A stretch of 64,000 nt of DNA from Marispirochaeta sp963667435 (GCA_963667435.1 OY763414.1:3906001-3970000); one strand, 5' to 3'. Shown: positions 51,479-60,344, counted from the stretch's first letter. Program-made: numbers and translations. Notes: generated by a model not told the origin, from the letters alone.

Positions 51479-51826
51479 ATGGATATGCTTTCTGCATTAT
51501 TGCCTGTCGCCCAGTCAGCTGGCGGTGCGGGGCAGATGATGACCACCGGTGTAACTTTTGGTCTGGTCATCCTGATTTTCTATTTTCTTATAATACGGCC
51601 CCAGAACAAACGGCAAAAAGAGGCGAAAAAGATGCTCGAGGCCCTTAAGAAGGGTGACCGGGTTGTTAGTATAGGCGGTATACGCGGAATTATTCAGTCT
51701 GTGAAGGAAGACGTGGTGATTCTGAAAGTTGATGATAACACCAAACTCGAGTTTTCCAAGAGCGCTATCTCTTCTGTTTTAACCGTTGCCAAAGAGAAAG
51801 AAACTGACGAATCCAAAAAGGATTAA
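51479..51826 (+). CDS. yajC: Preprotein translocase subunit YajC
   Basis: 115 residues from ATG 51479 (a GTG at 51470 is also in frame; AGAGG stands upstream of both). One membrane helix near the N-terminus (TFGLVILIFYFLIIRPQNKRQKE) ends in the family motif F-x-L-I-I-R-P-Q. The cytosolic domain GDRVVSIGGIRGIIQSVKEDVVILKVDDNTKLEFSKSAISSVL is typical. YajC binds SecDF and supports late steps of export. It precedes secD by 57 nt in the standard yajC-secD-secF order. Confidence 0.93.
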   Translation: MDMLSALLPVAQSAGGAGQMMTTGVTFGLVILIFYFLIIRPQNKRQKEAKKMLEALKKGDRVVSIGGIRGIIQSVKEDVVILKVDDNTKLEFSKSAISSVLTVAKEKETDESKKD

Positions 51827-51883
51827 TGTAAGGACGTTTTTCTACAACCTTACCTAAAATACAAATTCCATCCGGAGTAAAAC

Positions 51884-53608
51884 ATGAGCAAACGATTCCG
51901 ATTCTTCATTGTACTCCTGGTGCTGGCGATATCGGGAGCATTTCTGTACCCAACTTTCGAGTGGTACTTTCTAATTCCAGATCAGCAGATTGATCTTGCT
52001 TCCGGTTCTCGTGAACAGATCCAGGTGTATGCTAAAACAAAGGCCGCGGAGATTGCCGCGGAGCTGAAAGCTAAAGTTGCTTCTTCTCCCTCTGAGGAGC
52101 TTCCCAGTGAGTACAGTTTTATCGCCGACAAAGCGAAGGAAAACTATAAACTCGAGAAGAAGGACATTCCCAAGGTATGGACTGTCGAAGCAGTTCTTGC
52201 CGGTTTCTCCGGGGAAAATGAGTTCTTTTCTGTAATAGAAAACCATTACCGGGAAGAGCTTCTGTCTATTAAAGCCCGGGGCAACAATATCATGCAGCTT
52301 GGACTGGATCTGTCAGGAGGCATGCGTGTGCTGCTTACCGCCGATGCTGAAAGCCTGGCACAACGTCTGGAGCACACTCCTTCAACTGTTGAAATGAGCG
52401 AAGCAGTTGACCGGGCAATGGAGATCCTGACCAACCGTATAGATAATTTCGGTCTTACCGAACCGTCTATCCGTAAGCAGGGAGATTCCCAGATCGCCAT
52501 TGAAGTTCCCGGTGCGGATGATCCGGAACGGGTTCACTCCTTTCTTATGGGAAAAGGAAGTCTGAATTTTCACATAGTTGAACAGGATATCAGTGAGACG
52601 GTTCAGAGTTATCTCTCCAACAATCCCCAGGCAATTGTAAACGATGACGGTACTATCCGGGGAGCTGATATTGTTCCTGCCGGGTATATTACCGAAGGCT
52701 ACTACGTTAAAGACAGCTACGGAATTGATCAGCTCCAGCGCTACGTTGTTCTGGAAGAAGAGGTGGGTCTTGATGGAAGTCATATTCAGCAGGCCACTGT
52801 AGGTTCCCATGCCATTACCGGAAAACCTGTTATCAATTTTCAGCTTGACCGGGAAGGTGGAGACATCTTCTTTAAGCTTACTTCCGAAAATGAGGGAAAA
52901 ACCCTTGCCATTGTTCTCGACAACAAGGTTAAGGCTATGGCCCGGATTTCAGAACCTATCCGGAACAGCGTTCAGATGACCGGTTTTGACCGGGATGAAG
53001 CGAACAACCTGGCCCTGGTACTGCGTACTGCAGCCATGCCGGTGGATCTTGTAATTGACAACCAGCAGGCAATCGGCGCAGCACTTGGAGAAGATTCAAT
53101 TGCTGAAGGGCTTACTGCCATAACCATCGGGTTTCTTGCGGTTATCCTCTTCATGCTTATCTACTACAAGGGTGCAGGGCTTATTTCTGATCTTGCGCTT
53201 GCACTGAACCTGATTTTCATCGTTGCCATTCTGTCGGCGTTCCATCTTACTCTTACCCTTACCAGCATCGCCGGTCTGATTCTGACGGTAGGTATGGCGG
53301 TGGATGCCAATGTAATTATCTTTGAGCGTATCAAGGAAGAGTACCGGCTGGGTAAAAGCGCTGAAGCTGCAGTAAAATCAGGATTTCGCAAGGCATTCTG
53401 GACAGTTATGGATGCGAATATCACAACCTTCATTGCTGCGATCTTCCTTAGCCAGCTCGGATCCGGTCCTATCAAGGGATTCGCATATACCCTGGCTGTG
53501 GGAATTGTCTCATCCATGTTTACGGCACTCTTCGTTTCACGCCTTGTTTTTGACTTCAGTCTTCAAACGCTGAAACATAAGAAGCTGAGCATCAGCTGGA
53601 GGAAGTAA
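51884..53608 (+). CDS. secD: Protein translocase subunit SecD
   Basis: 574 residues with six membrane helices: one at the N-terminus, then a large periplasmic domain, and five in the C-terminal third. Signature motif GLDLSGGMRVLL (family LGLDLrGG) lies at about residue 142. The P1 head and base region runs to about residue 395, and the proton-pathway Asp/Arg region is in the helices after GEDSIAEGLTAITIGFLAVILFM and VGMAVDANVIIFERIKEE. SecDF uses the proton gradient to pull preproteins across the inner membrane. The last base of the stop codon is the first of the secF start. Confidence 0.96.
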   Translation: MSKRFRFFIVLLVLAISGAFLYPTFEWYFLIPDQQIDLASGSREQIQVYAKTKAAEIAAELKAKVASSPSEELPSEYSFIADKAKENYKLEKKDIPKVWTVEAVLAGFSGENEFFSVIENHYREELLSIKARGNNIMQLGLDLSGGMRVLLTADAESLAQRLEHTPSTVEMSEAVDRAMEILTNRIDNFGLTEPSIRKQGDSQIAIEVPGADDPERVHSFLMGKGSLNFHIVEQDISETVQSYLSNNPQAIVNDDGTIRGADIVPAGYITEGYYVKDSYGIDQLQRYVVLEEEVGLDGSHIQQATVGSHAITGKPVINFQLDREGGDIFFKLTSENEGKTLAIVLDNKVKAMARISEPIRNSVQMTGFDRDEANNLALVLRTAAMPVDLVIDNQQAIGAALGEDSIAEGLTAITIGFLAVILFMLIYYKGAGLISDLALALNLIFIVAILSAFHLTLTLTSIAGLILTVGMAVDANVIIFERIKEEYRLGKSAEAAVKSGFRKAFWTVMDANITTFIAAIFLSQLGSGPIKGFAYTLAVGIVSSMFTALFVSRLVFDFSLQTLKHKKLSISWRK

Positions 53609-54936
53609 TGAAGCGCGTAATTCAATTCACCAAACTCCGTTTTCTTGTTTTTGTTTCCATCCTTGTCATAATCGGCGGTATTGTCGGTACTGTGGTTCAG
53701 GGCGGTTTCGATCTTGGTATCGACTTTAACGCAGGTATTAACCAGAGGGTTCAGATTGCCCCGGTTGCAATGACTGTCAGCTATGACGGTGAGGACGACG
53801 TTCTTTTCAATGTTTCCTCAACCGGCATCAGTGTAGAGGTGAGAAACTCCGCCGGTGTGAACATCACAGAGATCACCTATGCAGAGTATCCACTCCTGCG
53901 TGCTGTAGCAGCTGCTCTTACTGCCGTGGACGGACTCAACGTTGAGCTTGCCGTTAGCGGACAGACCAAGTCGGATCAGCTTCTCAGTCTCAATTACACC
54001 ATCAATCTCTCAGAGAAGGCAGCGGTGGTAAATATGGCCCCCGGAACTGCAGGTGTAGATATTGAAAGTGTTCGCAGCCTGCTTGACGGACTCGGGTCCA
54101 CCATGATTCAGGTTGTCGGTTCTCCGGAGGATCAGGAATTCCTTATCCGTGTTGAAGATCCGGGCACGGTGGAGGACTTCTCAGCGACCATGGCGGCTAC
54201 TATTGAGGAACGCCTTGGAGCAAAATTCGGTGCTGACCAGGTTATTGTAAAGCAGACCGATTATGTCGGCCCCCGGTTCTCGCAGAATCTTGGCCGTCAG
54301 TCCTTTACGCTGACTCTGATTGCCCTTGTATTGATACTGGTTTATATCTGGTTCCGTTTCCAGCTTGCATATGCTGTTTCAGCCATTCTTGCACTGGTGC
54401 ATGACGTTGCCTTTATGCTGGGTATTATCGGTACCTTCCAGTTTGAGGTTTCCACTGCAACAATTGCGGCGGTTCTGACCATTATCGGTTACTCTCTTAA
54501 CGATACAATCGTTATCTTTGACCGGATTCGTGAAAACCGGGAACTGATGAAAGAATCCAGACTGCCTGAGGTTGTTAATACCAGTATTACCCAGTCTCTC
54601 AGTCGTACACTTATTACATCAATAACCACGCTGCTGGCGGTACTTGCAATCTATATCTTTGCAAGCGGGTCCATCAAGCTGTTTGCGCTGAATCTGATTA
54701 TTGGAATTCTTGTAGGTACATATTCTTCAATTTTCGTTGCTTCTCCTGTTCTTCTACTATGGTCTGCCATTGCGTCAAAACGGAGACAGTCCCGGGATGA
54801 AGAAAAATATGGTTCTTCAAAGTCTGCCAAAAAGGAGACAGCTGAGTCTTTGACAGATAATTCTGTTGTTCAAAAAGCAGAAATTCCAGTGGTTGAGCGT
54901 AAAAAGCGCGGCGGAAAGAGAAAAACCAAGAAATAA
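53608..54936 (+). CDS. secF: Protein translocase subunit SecF
   Basis: 442 residues, much longer than the 300-320 of most SecF. First membrane helix (residues 10-31), then the family motif in altered form, GIDFNAGINQRVQI instead of GIDFTGG. An enlarged periplasmic domain (about 40-220) follows, then five helices with IIGYSLNDTIVIFDRIREN. The last 55 residues are a charged, Lys-rich tail (SKSAKKETAESLTD, VERKKRGGKRKTKK) absent from most homologues. It overlaps secD by one base (TAATG). A rho-independent terminator follows. Confidence 0.95.
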   Translation: MKRVIQFTKLRFLVFVSILVIIGGIVGTVVQGGFDLGIDFNAGINQRVQIAPVAMTVSYDGEDDVLFNVSSTGISVEVRNSAGVNITEITYAEYPLLRAVAAALTAVDGLNVELAVSGQTKSDQLLSLNYTINLSEKAAVVNMAPGTAGVDIESVRSLLDGLGSTMIQVVGSPEDQEFLIRVEDPGTVEDFSATMAATIEERLGAKFGADQVIVKQTDYVGPRFSQNLGRQSFTLTLIALVLILVYIWFRFQLAYAVSAILALVHDVAFMLGIIGTFQFEVSTATIAAVLTIIGYSLNDTIVIFDRIRENRELMKESRLPEVVNTSITQSLSRTLITSITTLLAVLAIYIFASGSIKLFALNLIIGILVGTYSSIFVASPVLLLWSAIASKRRQSRDEEKYGSSKSAKKETAESLTDNSVVQKAEIPVVERKKRGGKRKTKK

Positions 54937-54954
54937 TCCTTAAATGTGGATTTT

Positions 54955-54982
54955 AAGGCTCTCCCTTGCGGAGAGCCTTTTT
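54955..54982 (+). terminator. Rho-independent terminator after secF
   Basis: AAGGCTCTCC pairs with GGAGAGCCTT around a 5-nt loop, with T following (54978-54982). The loop and right arm also contain the -35 box of the next gene. Confidence 0.85.
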
Positions 54983-54994
54983 ATGCGATATAAT
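54966..54994 (+). promoter_or_regulatory. Promoter of the tetR/ABC operon, nested in the secF terminator
   Basis: TTGCGG (54966-54971), 17-nt spacer, perfect TATAAT (54989-54994). The -35 overlaps the loop and right arm of the terminator hairpin. Confidence 0.6.
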
Positions 54995-55019
54995 ATGACT
55001 ATATGGAATAAACAGTCAT
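54995..55019 (+). promoter_or_regulatory. Candidate TetR operator
   Basis: ATGACT (54995-55000), 13 nt, AGTCAT (55014-55019): a perfect 6-bp dyad directly after the -10 box, covering the expected transcription start and ending 9 nt before the TetR start codon. Position and symmetry suit self-repression by the TetR protein. Confidence 0.6.
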
Positions 55020-55028
55020 GGAGTACAT

Positions 55029-55619
55029 ATGGCGTTCAGTCTTGAAGAGGCGGCCCGGATTAGAGAAGATCTTATTCGAATCGGTAGAGAGCATTTTGCA
55101 GGTTTCGGCCTTCGGAGAGCCCGGGTAGAGGATATTGCCCGGGATTGTGGTATAGCAAAGGGGAGTTTTTACAGATTCTTCTCGTCCAAGGAAGAACTCT
55201 GTTTTGAAGTGCTGGAGGAAGAAGAGAGGAAAAGAGACGCGGAGATGGCAGCAGAGGAACAGGCACCGGAAAATGCTGAACAGTTAAAGAATATTCTTGC
55301 GGCGTCTTTTCGGGCATTCCAGGAGAGTTCGGTTGCCATGAGACTCTACGAACTTGATGAGTTCCCGGTATTAATCCGAAAACTACCAGAAAAACGGATT
55401 GATGAGCACCAGCAGGCTGATAACCAGCGTATGGAAAGCCTTATAGCAAAATGGCAGAAGGGTAACTTCCCGAAGCATGACCCTACTACAATTGCCGGAC
55501 TATTCCGTGCTCTTTTTGTTTTAAGCTTTCAACGAGGCAGCATTGGGGTAGAGAATTTTGATGATGTAATGGATCTTCTCTTTATTTCAGTTGCCAGGGG
55601 GTTGATGAATTATGAGTGA
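55029..55619 (+). CDS. TetR-family transcriptional regulator
   Basis: 196 residues. The N-terminal helix-turn-helix is typical: HFAGFGLRRARVEDIARDCGIAKGSFYRFFSSKEELCFEVL. The C-terminal two thirds form the helical ligand-binding and dimer domain with no recognisable specificity. It starts behind the promoter/operator at 54966-55019 and its end overlaps the ABC ATPase gene by 8 nt, so it most likely represses the exporter operon in which it is first. GGAG precedes ATG at about 7 nt. Confidence 0.9.
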   Translation: MAFSLEEAARIREDLIRIGREHFAGFGLRRARVEDIARDCGIAKGSFYRFFSSKEELCFEVLEEEERKRDAEMAAEEQAPENAEQLKNILAASFRAFQESSVAMRLYELDEFPVLIRKLPEKRIDEHQQADNQRMESLIAKWQKGNFPKHDPTTIAGLFRALFVLSFQRGSIGVENFDDVMDLLFISVARGLMNYE

Positions 55620-56484
55620 TGTTCTTTCGGTTGAAAATCTCGCCTACCGATATCCGGGTAATCAGGAAGATACCCTTAAGGGTTTTACTTTTTCCGTACG
55701 TCAAGGTGAAATATTCGGATTTCTGGGACCAAGCGGAGCAGGAAAAAGCACAACGCAGAAAATTCTAATTAAACTCATTCGAGGATACAGGGGAGAATAC
55801 AGGATTTTCGGAAAGGATGCTGTTGAATGGAAGAGAACGCTTTTTAACCGGATTGGTGTGGCTTTTGAAGAACCCAATCTCTACGAAAAATTTACAGCAA
55901 GGGAAAATCTCAGCTATTTCGGTAGTTTTTACCAGGGGACAATTAAGAACATTCCACGTCTTATGGAGAAAGTTGGTCTTGGAGGAGATATCGACCGCAG
56001 GGTTTCAGCCTATTCTAAAGGAATGAAAACCAGGCTGAATCTTGTCCGCGCGATTCTGCATAATCCTGATTTTCTGTTTCTTGATGAACCAACCTCAGGG
56101 CTTGATCCCGGATATACACGCCTGGTTATTGATCTTATATATGAGCTGCGGGAAGAAGGAAAAACAGTTTTTCTTACCACCCATAATATGGAGGTTGCTG
56201 ACAGCCTTTGTGATCGTCTGGCTTTTATGGTTGAAGGTAATATCAGCAGAATAGATTCTCCGGAAAGATTAAAGCAGGAGTACGGTAGCAGAAAAATATC
56301 TTTGGAATATCTGAAAAGCAGCAGAAAGATTGTCGTAGAGTTTCCTATGGATGGACTTGGTGAAAATGCAGAATTTCTGGAATTACTTAAAAAATTAAGT
56401 AACGGAGATCTTCAGAGACTCCATTCTGAAGAAGCCGGATTGGCCGATGTTTTTATGTCCATAACCGGCAGGCGTCTTTCATGA
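55612..56484 (+). CDS. ABC exporter ATP-binding protein
   Basis: 290 residues. Nucleotide-binding domain with Walker A FLGPSGAGKSTTQKIL, a Q-loop replaced by AFEEPN (Glu rather than Gln in the usual position), signature motif VSAYSKGMKTRLNL in place of LSGGQ, Walker B FLFLDEPTSGLDP and H-loop LTTHNM. A C-terminal extension of about 70 residues follows, as in drug and bacitracin-type exporters. It powers the two membrane proteins encoded next. Start and stop overlap the neighbours (8 nt and 4 nt), so the four genes are translated as a unit. Confidence 0.92.
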   Translation: MSDVLSVENLAYRYPGNQEDTLKGFTFSVRQGEIFGFLGPSGAGKSTTQKILIKLIRGYRGEYRIFGKDAVEWKRTLFNRIGVAFEEPNLYEKFTARENLSYFGSFYQGTIKNIPRLMEKVGLGGDIDRRVSAYSKGMKTRLNLVRAILHNPDFLFLDEPTSGLDPGYTRLVIDLIYELREEGKTVFLTTHNMEVADSLCDRLAFMVEGNISRIDSPERLKQEYGSRKISLEYLKSSRKIVVEFPMDGLGENAEFLELLKKLSNGDLQRLHSEEAGLADVFMSITGRRLS

Positions 56485-57191
56485 GAACGTTAAGGGCTGT
56501 TCGCTTCGATCTTCTCTTTCTTTTTCGTTACGGTTTTATTCAGGCCTATGCCTTTGTCGCCCTCATTTACTGCGCAGCTATTATTGCTATCCCTTCGGAA
56601 AATATACGTATTATATTATCAGTTTCACTTGCATACAGTGATATATCCATGCTTGGTTGTATTTTTACAGGGGCTGCTCTGCATCTTGAGAAGCAAAGCG
56701 GTACAATAAAAGCTGTTGGCATTCTTCCGGTTTCCTTCGCTGTGTTTCTGGTAAGGCGAACTTTTACCCTTTCTGGTGTATCAACATTGTTTGCTTTAAT
56801 GCCAGCTATGGCCGGGGGCAGGCTGAGTATTGAGTACCCGGTTTTTGCGGCCGGGGCATTTTTCTGTGCCTTAACCTTTACCTTAATCGGTACAAGTATT
56901 ATGACACGCACCGGAAATCTTTCCCGTTTCATATTTGTAGCCGGAATTTTTACTCTTCCCGCAGGGGTACCGCTTCTACGTTATCTCGGTTTCACAGACA
57001 ATCCAATTTTACTGGTGCTTCCCGGTGCAGGAGGGCTGATGCTGATGGACCGGGCTGCAGGAAACTTAAGTCCGGGAGGTTCAGTCTCCCTTGCAGTAAT
57101 TCTGCTTAATTTACTTGTATGGGCTGGTATTGCTTTACGTTTTGCTGCCTCTGATTTCAGAAAGCGCCTGGTGGAGGGGGCAGGTGTATGA
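56481..57191 (+). CDS. ABC exporter membrane protein 1
   Basis: 236 residues with six membrane helices, the size and layout of half-permeases of the ABC-2 class (fluoroquinolone-exporter-like). Short loops and no signal peptide. The chain begins in cytosol with RTLRAVRFDLLFLFRYGFIQAYAFVALIY. It overlaps the ATPase and the second permease by 4 nt each (ATGA). The substrate is unknown; the local TetR suggests a toxic or foreign small molecule (inference). Confidence 0.82.
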   Translation: MRTLRAVRFDLLFLFRYGFIQAYAFVALIYCAAIIAIPSENIRIILSVSLAYSDISMLGCIFTGAALHLEKQSGTIKAVGILPVSFAVFLVRRTFTLSGVSTLFALMPAMAGGRLSIEYPVFAAGAFFCALTFTLIGTSIMTRTGNLSRFIFVAGIFTLPAGVPLLRYLGFTDNPILLVLPGAGGLMLMDRAAGNLSPGGSVSLAVILLNLLVWAGIALRFAASDFRKRLVEGAGV

Positions 57192-57919
57192 AAGCCGAAT
57201 TGGCAATAATAAAAGGGGAGGTGAAAAATCTTTTCAGAGAGCCCGAACTTATCTTTCTGATTGTGGTTCCATTTCTGATCGGGTTTATCCTGAGAGCCGG
57301 TATTCCTTTTGCGGAAGTGTTTTTATCTATGAGATTCGGATTTGACTTATCTCCCTACATTAATTTTATTACCGGGTTTATTATGCTTGTCCCGGCCCTG
57401 CTCATCGGGATGGTCTCTGGTTTGAGAATGCTTGATGACAGGGACGGCGGAATTCTGCGCTATACTGCAGTTCTCCCCATAGCGTCTGGACGCTATCTTT
57501 TCTGTCGCTTGATTATATCTGCTATTCTTGCTGCTCCACTTTCCGGAATGCTTCCCCTTATCCAGGGGGTATCAGGTGTACCGATACTCCCACTGGGTAT
57601 GATATCTCTGAGCATGTCTTTATCCGCTCCGGCACTGGCCTTGTTTTTAACAGCTTTCGCAGGAAATAAAGTTGAGGCCATGGCACTGGCTAAGATCAGC
57701 GGAATTCTGTTTGCCGCTCCTGCAGCAGGATTTTTTATTAAAAGTCCCCTGATTTTTATTGCAGGTATTCTGCCTCCATTTTGGGCTCCCCTGACTTTTG
57801 TCAGAATTATGCAGGGAGAATCCTGGCGTTTGTGGGTTCTTGCAGGTTGTTGTGTGCAGCTTCTCTGGCTGATTTTCTTCATTCAGAGGTTTACTATAAA
57901 AGTGCGTCAAAGACTGTAG
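57188..57919 (+). CDS. ABC exporter membrane protein 2
   Basis: 243 residues with six membrane helices (for example LIFLIVVPFLIGFIL near the start and AGCCVQLLWLIFFIQ near the end). It is the same general class as the preceding permease but only distantly similar, so the exporter is probably a heterodimer of the two with a dimer of the ATPase. The end overlaps the convergent outer-membrane protein gene by 13 nt. Confidence 0.82.
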   Translation: MKAELAIIKGEVKNLFREPELIFLIVVPFLIGFILRAGIPFAEVFLSMRFGFDLSPYINFITGFIMLVPALLIGMVSGLRMLDDRDGGILRYTAVLPIASGRYLFCRLIISAILAAPLSGMLPLIQGVSGVPILPLGMISLSMSLSAPALALFLTAFAGNKVEAMALAKISGILFAAPAAGFFIKSPLIFIAGILPPFWAPLTFVRIMQGESWRLWVLAGCCVQLLWLIFFIQRFTIKVRQRL

Positions 57920-58596
57920 CTGCCGGAAAGAGCTATTGAGATACCCCGGAGCAGAAGCTGCGCATCGGGATAATCTGCAGGTGAACCATCTGCATCATAA
58001 GATATGCCCATTGAATGCCGGATGTCCCGCCATGTTGCACCTATGTCTACAGATATTCGACCAAGCTGTACTCCGGTAGCCGCGCCGGCCAGATAACCGA
58101 AGCCCCAGACCGGGGTATATTCAATATTATCGATATCATCAACACCCGGAACGTCAGCTTCCATGATATCGACTCTCGGATTGAGTACAAAACTCCAGTT
58201 TGCCGCGGCACCACCGAAAAGGTCCAGGTACAGTGGGCCCAGAGGCAGTCGGGTTTTCAACATAACATAGGGCATAAAACAATCCCCGTAAAACCAGGGT
58301 GAATCAGGTTTTCCGAGGGTATCGTCTGAAATCTGGAAACCGTCGACTCTGTTATAAACGAAACCTATGGGAATACTGAAAAAGCTTCCCAGTCCAAGGC
58401 TTGTCTCAAGTCCTTTTTCGAATGTTACGCTTCCCTTTCCATCCTGCATTAAAGACAGAGGGACAAATACCGATATACTTCCTCCTACCTCCTACCTCCT
58501 ACCTCCTACCTCCTACCTCCTACCTCCTACCTCCTGAGCGCTGATGCCGGAAATAACACAAATAATTAGAAGAGACAGTACCGTAAATTTTCTCAT
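57907..58596 (-). pseudogene. Outer-membrane beta-barrel protein gene interrupted by a heptanucleotide repeat
   Basis: From ATG 58596, with a strong AAGGAG site, the frame codes a signal peptide (MRKFTVLSLLIICVISGISA) and then meets the repeat at 58481-58535, which puts two in-frame TAG codons after residue 27. Past the repeat the same frame continues as GSISVFVPLSLMQDGKG and about 190 residues of glycine-rich amphipathic strands (GLGSFFSIPIGFVYN, LGPLYLDLFGGAAANWSFVL, ending ISIALSGSYSL), the pattern of a small outer-membrane barrel. With one repeat copy instead of seven the gene would be open from end to end (about 215 residues). It is therefore a recently disrupted or reversibly switched gene. 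An internal ATG at 58449 could give only an unexported fragment. Confidence 0.75.
58481..58535 (-). repeat. Seven-copy heptanucleotide tandem repeat (AGGTAGG)
   Basis: Seven perfect copies of CCTACCT on the plus strand (58484-58532) with partial CCT units at each end. Read on the minus, coding strand every junction gives AGGAGGT, the exact complement of the 16S rRNA anti-Shine-Dalgarno sequence. The tract lies at the signal-peptide cleavage point of an outer-membrane protein gene. Confidence 0.97.
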
Positions 58597-58672
58597 TGCA
58601 GATCCTCTCCTTTTAATAATAATGGGATATCTCAGGATAGCAAGTCAGTCAGCAAATGTGTATTTTATGATC

Positions 58673-59884
58673 ATGAATTTCAAGCTTTCAATCGGCGACA
58701 GCCTGAAAGAGCTGGGAAAGCAGTCCTGGAACAGGTTAGCTTCGGGAAACCGTACCCCCCTCTATCTTTGGGAGTGGCTCACGCTGCTTGAAGATTCAGG
58801 TTCTATCAGTACAGACAACGGCTGGGTGCCTTTGCATCTCAGCGTGAAAAGGGGCGAGCAGCTGGCAGCGGTGCTGCCTCTCTATGGAAAGACTCACAGC
58901 AGTGGCGAGTTTGTTTATGACTTTGCCTGGGCCGATCTGGCTGCTCAGTTCAATCTGCCGTATTATCCGAAACTTGTCGGGACCGTACCGGCAACTCCCT
59001 CCGGGTTTTACTCGGTTTTTGCTGACGGTGTAGAAGCTGAGACCGCTGTTTACCGTTTTCTTTCAATGGATTTTCAATCCTATGCTGAAGGAGCGGGGAT
59101 AAACAGTTCCTCCTTTCTCTTTTCAGATCCCCGTCTTGGAGAGTCGCTGACAGGATACTCTCCCTGGGTCAATCAGAGCTTTCTCTGGGTAAACCGGGGG
59201 TACCGGGACTTTAATGATTACCTCGCGGATCTTGGGAAAAATCAGCGTCGAAATGTCCGGCGGGAGTGGGCTTCTCTGGATAAGCAGAATCTTGAAATAC
59301 ATGCTCTTACAGGATCAGACCTGACTCAGGCTGTAATGGAGGGAATGTACCGCTTTTATCTGAGAACAAATTCCCGCTTCGGCCCCTGGGCCGCACGCTT
59401 TCTGAACCGTGAGTTCTTCCTCATGCTGCCAGATTATTTCGCGGAGCATACGGTAATATTTGCTGCGGTACCAGCAGGAAAACCTGCTGAGGAAGCTTCT
59501 GCCATGTCCATGTGTCTGTATGGAGGAGACTGGCTTTTCGGGCGATACTGGGGTGCCGGAGAGGATATTCCCAATCTCCATTTTAATCTCTGTTATTATG
59601 CTCCTATTCAATGGATGATACAGAGAGGGATGAAATACTTTGATCCGGGAGCAGGCAGCCCGCACAAATTGAAGCGGGGTTTTATGCCCCATGGAGTTGT
59701 CAGTTATCACCGCTATTTTCAGCCGGAAATGCAGGAGCTTTTCAGTCGAAATATAAACTATTTAAACCAGGAGACAGGTCAGGTCATAGCGGAGATGGAG
59801 GACAGTGTCCCGTTTTCAGAGGAAGTTAAAACAGAGTTAAGGGAGACTATAAATTTACTGTTTCCCCTGTCCCTGGAATCTTGA
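58673..59884 (+). CDS. COG3146-type GNAT protein (peptidoglycan-biosynthesis-like)
   Basis: 403 residues from ATG 58673; ATGs at 58622 and 58667 are in frame. None has a ribosome site, and TATTTT ends 6 nt before the chosen start. The chain matches the COG3146 family (FemAB-related double GNAT fold): PLYLWEWLTLLEDSGS near the start, LPYYPKLVGTVPATP, the NQRRNVRREWASL arginine cluster, and GRYWGAGEDIPNLHFNLCYYAPIQWMIQRGMKYFDPGAGSPHKLKRGF, which is characteristic. The function in the family is not established; aminoacyl or acetyl transfer is assumed. It is divergent from the outer-membrane gene and followed after 31 nt by the thioesterase. Confidence 0.8.
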   Translation: MNFKLSIGDSLKELGKQSWNRLASGNRTPLYLWEWLTLLEDSGSISTDNGWVPLHLSVKRGEQLAAVLPLYGKTHSSGEFVYDFAWADLAAQFNLPYYPKLVGTVPATPSGFYSVFADGVEAETAVYRFLSMDFQSYAEGAGINSSSFLFSDPRLGESLTGYSPWVNQSFLWVNRGYRDFNDYLADLGKNQRRNVRREWASLDKQNLEIHALTGSDLTQAVMEGMYRFYLRTNSRFGPWAARFLNREFFLMLPDYFAEHTVIFAAVPAGKPAEEASAMSMCLYGGDWLFGRYWGAGEDIPNLHFNLCYYAPIQWMIQRGMKYFDPGAGSPHKLKRGFMPHGVVSYHRYFQPEMQELFSRNINYLNQETGQVIAEMEDSVPFSEEVKTELRETINLLFPLSLES

Positions 59885-59915
59885 GTCCCTGGAATCTCTC
59901 TGATAGGATTCAGCC

Positions 59916-60335
59916 ATGATATATACCAGTGAAATAGTTGTCCGGTCCTACGAACTGGATCAATACGGTCATGTGAATAATGCTGTTTACCTGAACTATC
60001 TTGAATACGCCAGGCACGAGTTTCTCTATGACAGTGGTTTTGATTATGATGCCTATCTTGAAGCGGGAAACGGGCTGTATGTTACCCATATTGATATACG
60101 CTACCTCCAGCCGGCTTATATGAATGACAAACTGAATATTGCAACAGAATGTATTTCCCTTGGTAAAGTTAAGGGAAGGGTCTATCAGCGGATACTGAAG
60201 GGAGATACTGTTCTGGTGGAAGCTACAGTTGATTTTGCCATGGTTAACTCAAAAGGCAGACCTTCACCCATACCCAAGGAGATTCTCTCCGGTTGGGAGG
60301 CAGCTTCTGCCCTTTCCTCCGGCAGAACTGTCTGA
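59916..60335 (+). CDS. 4HBT-fold acyl-CoA thioesterase
   Basis: 139 residues, a single hot-dog domain of the YbgC/4-hydroxybenzoyl-CoA thioesterase type. The active-site segment is ELDQYGHVNNAVYLNYLEYARHEF with the catalytic Asp followed by the helix. VTHIDIRYLQPAYMNDKLNI is the second family motif. It cleaves acyl-CoA thioesters in the cytosol; substrate unknown. AGGA precedes ATG at 7 nt. It is 31 nt after the GNAT gene and 9 nt before the radical SAM gene, so the three probably form one unit. Confidence 0.88.
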   Translation: MIYTSEIVVRSYELDQYGHVNNAVYLNYLEYARHEFLYDSGFDYDAYLEAGNGLYVTHIDIRYLQPAYMNDKLNIATECISLGKVKGRVYQRILKGDTVLVEATVDFAMVNSKGRPSPIPKEILSGWEAASALSSGRTV

Positions 60336-60344
60336 TTTGTTACT

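Noticed and set aside
58481..58535. Possible CRISPR array
   Set aside because: The repeat is a 7-nt unit without spacers; it is a simple tandem repeat in a coding region.
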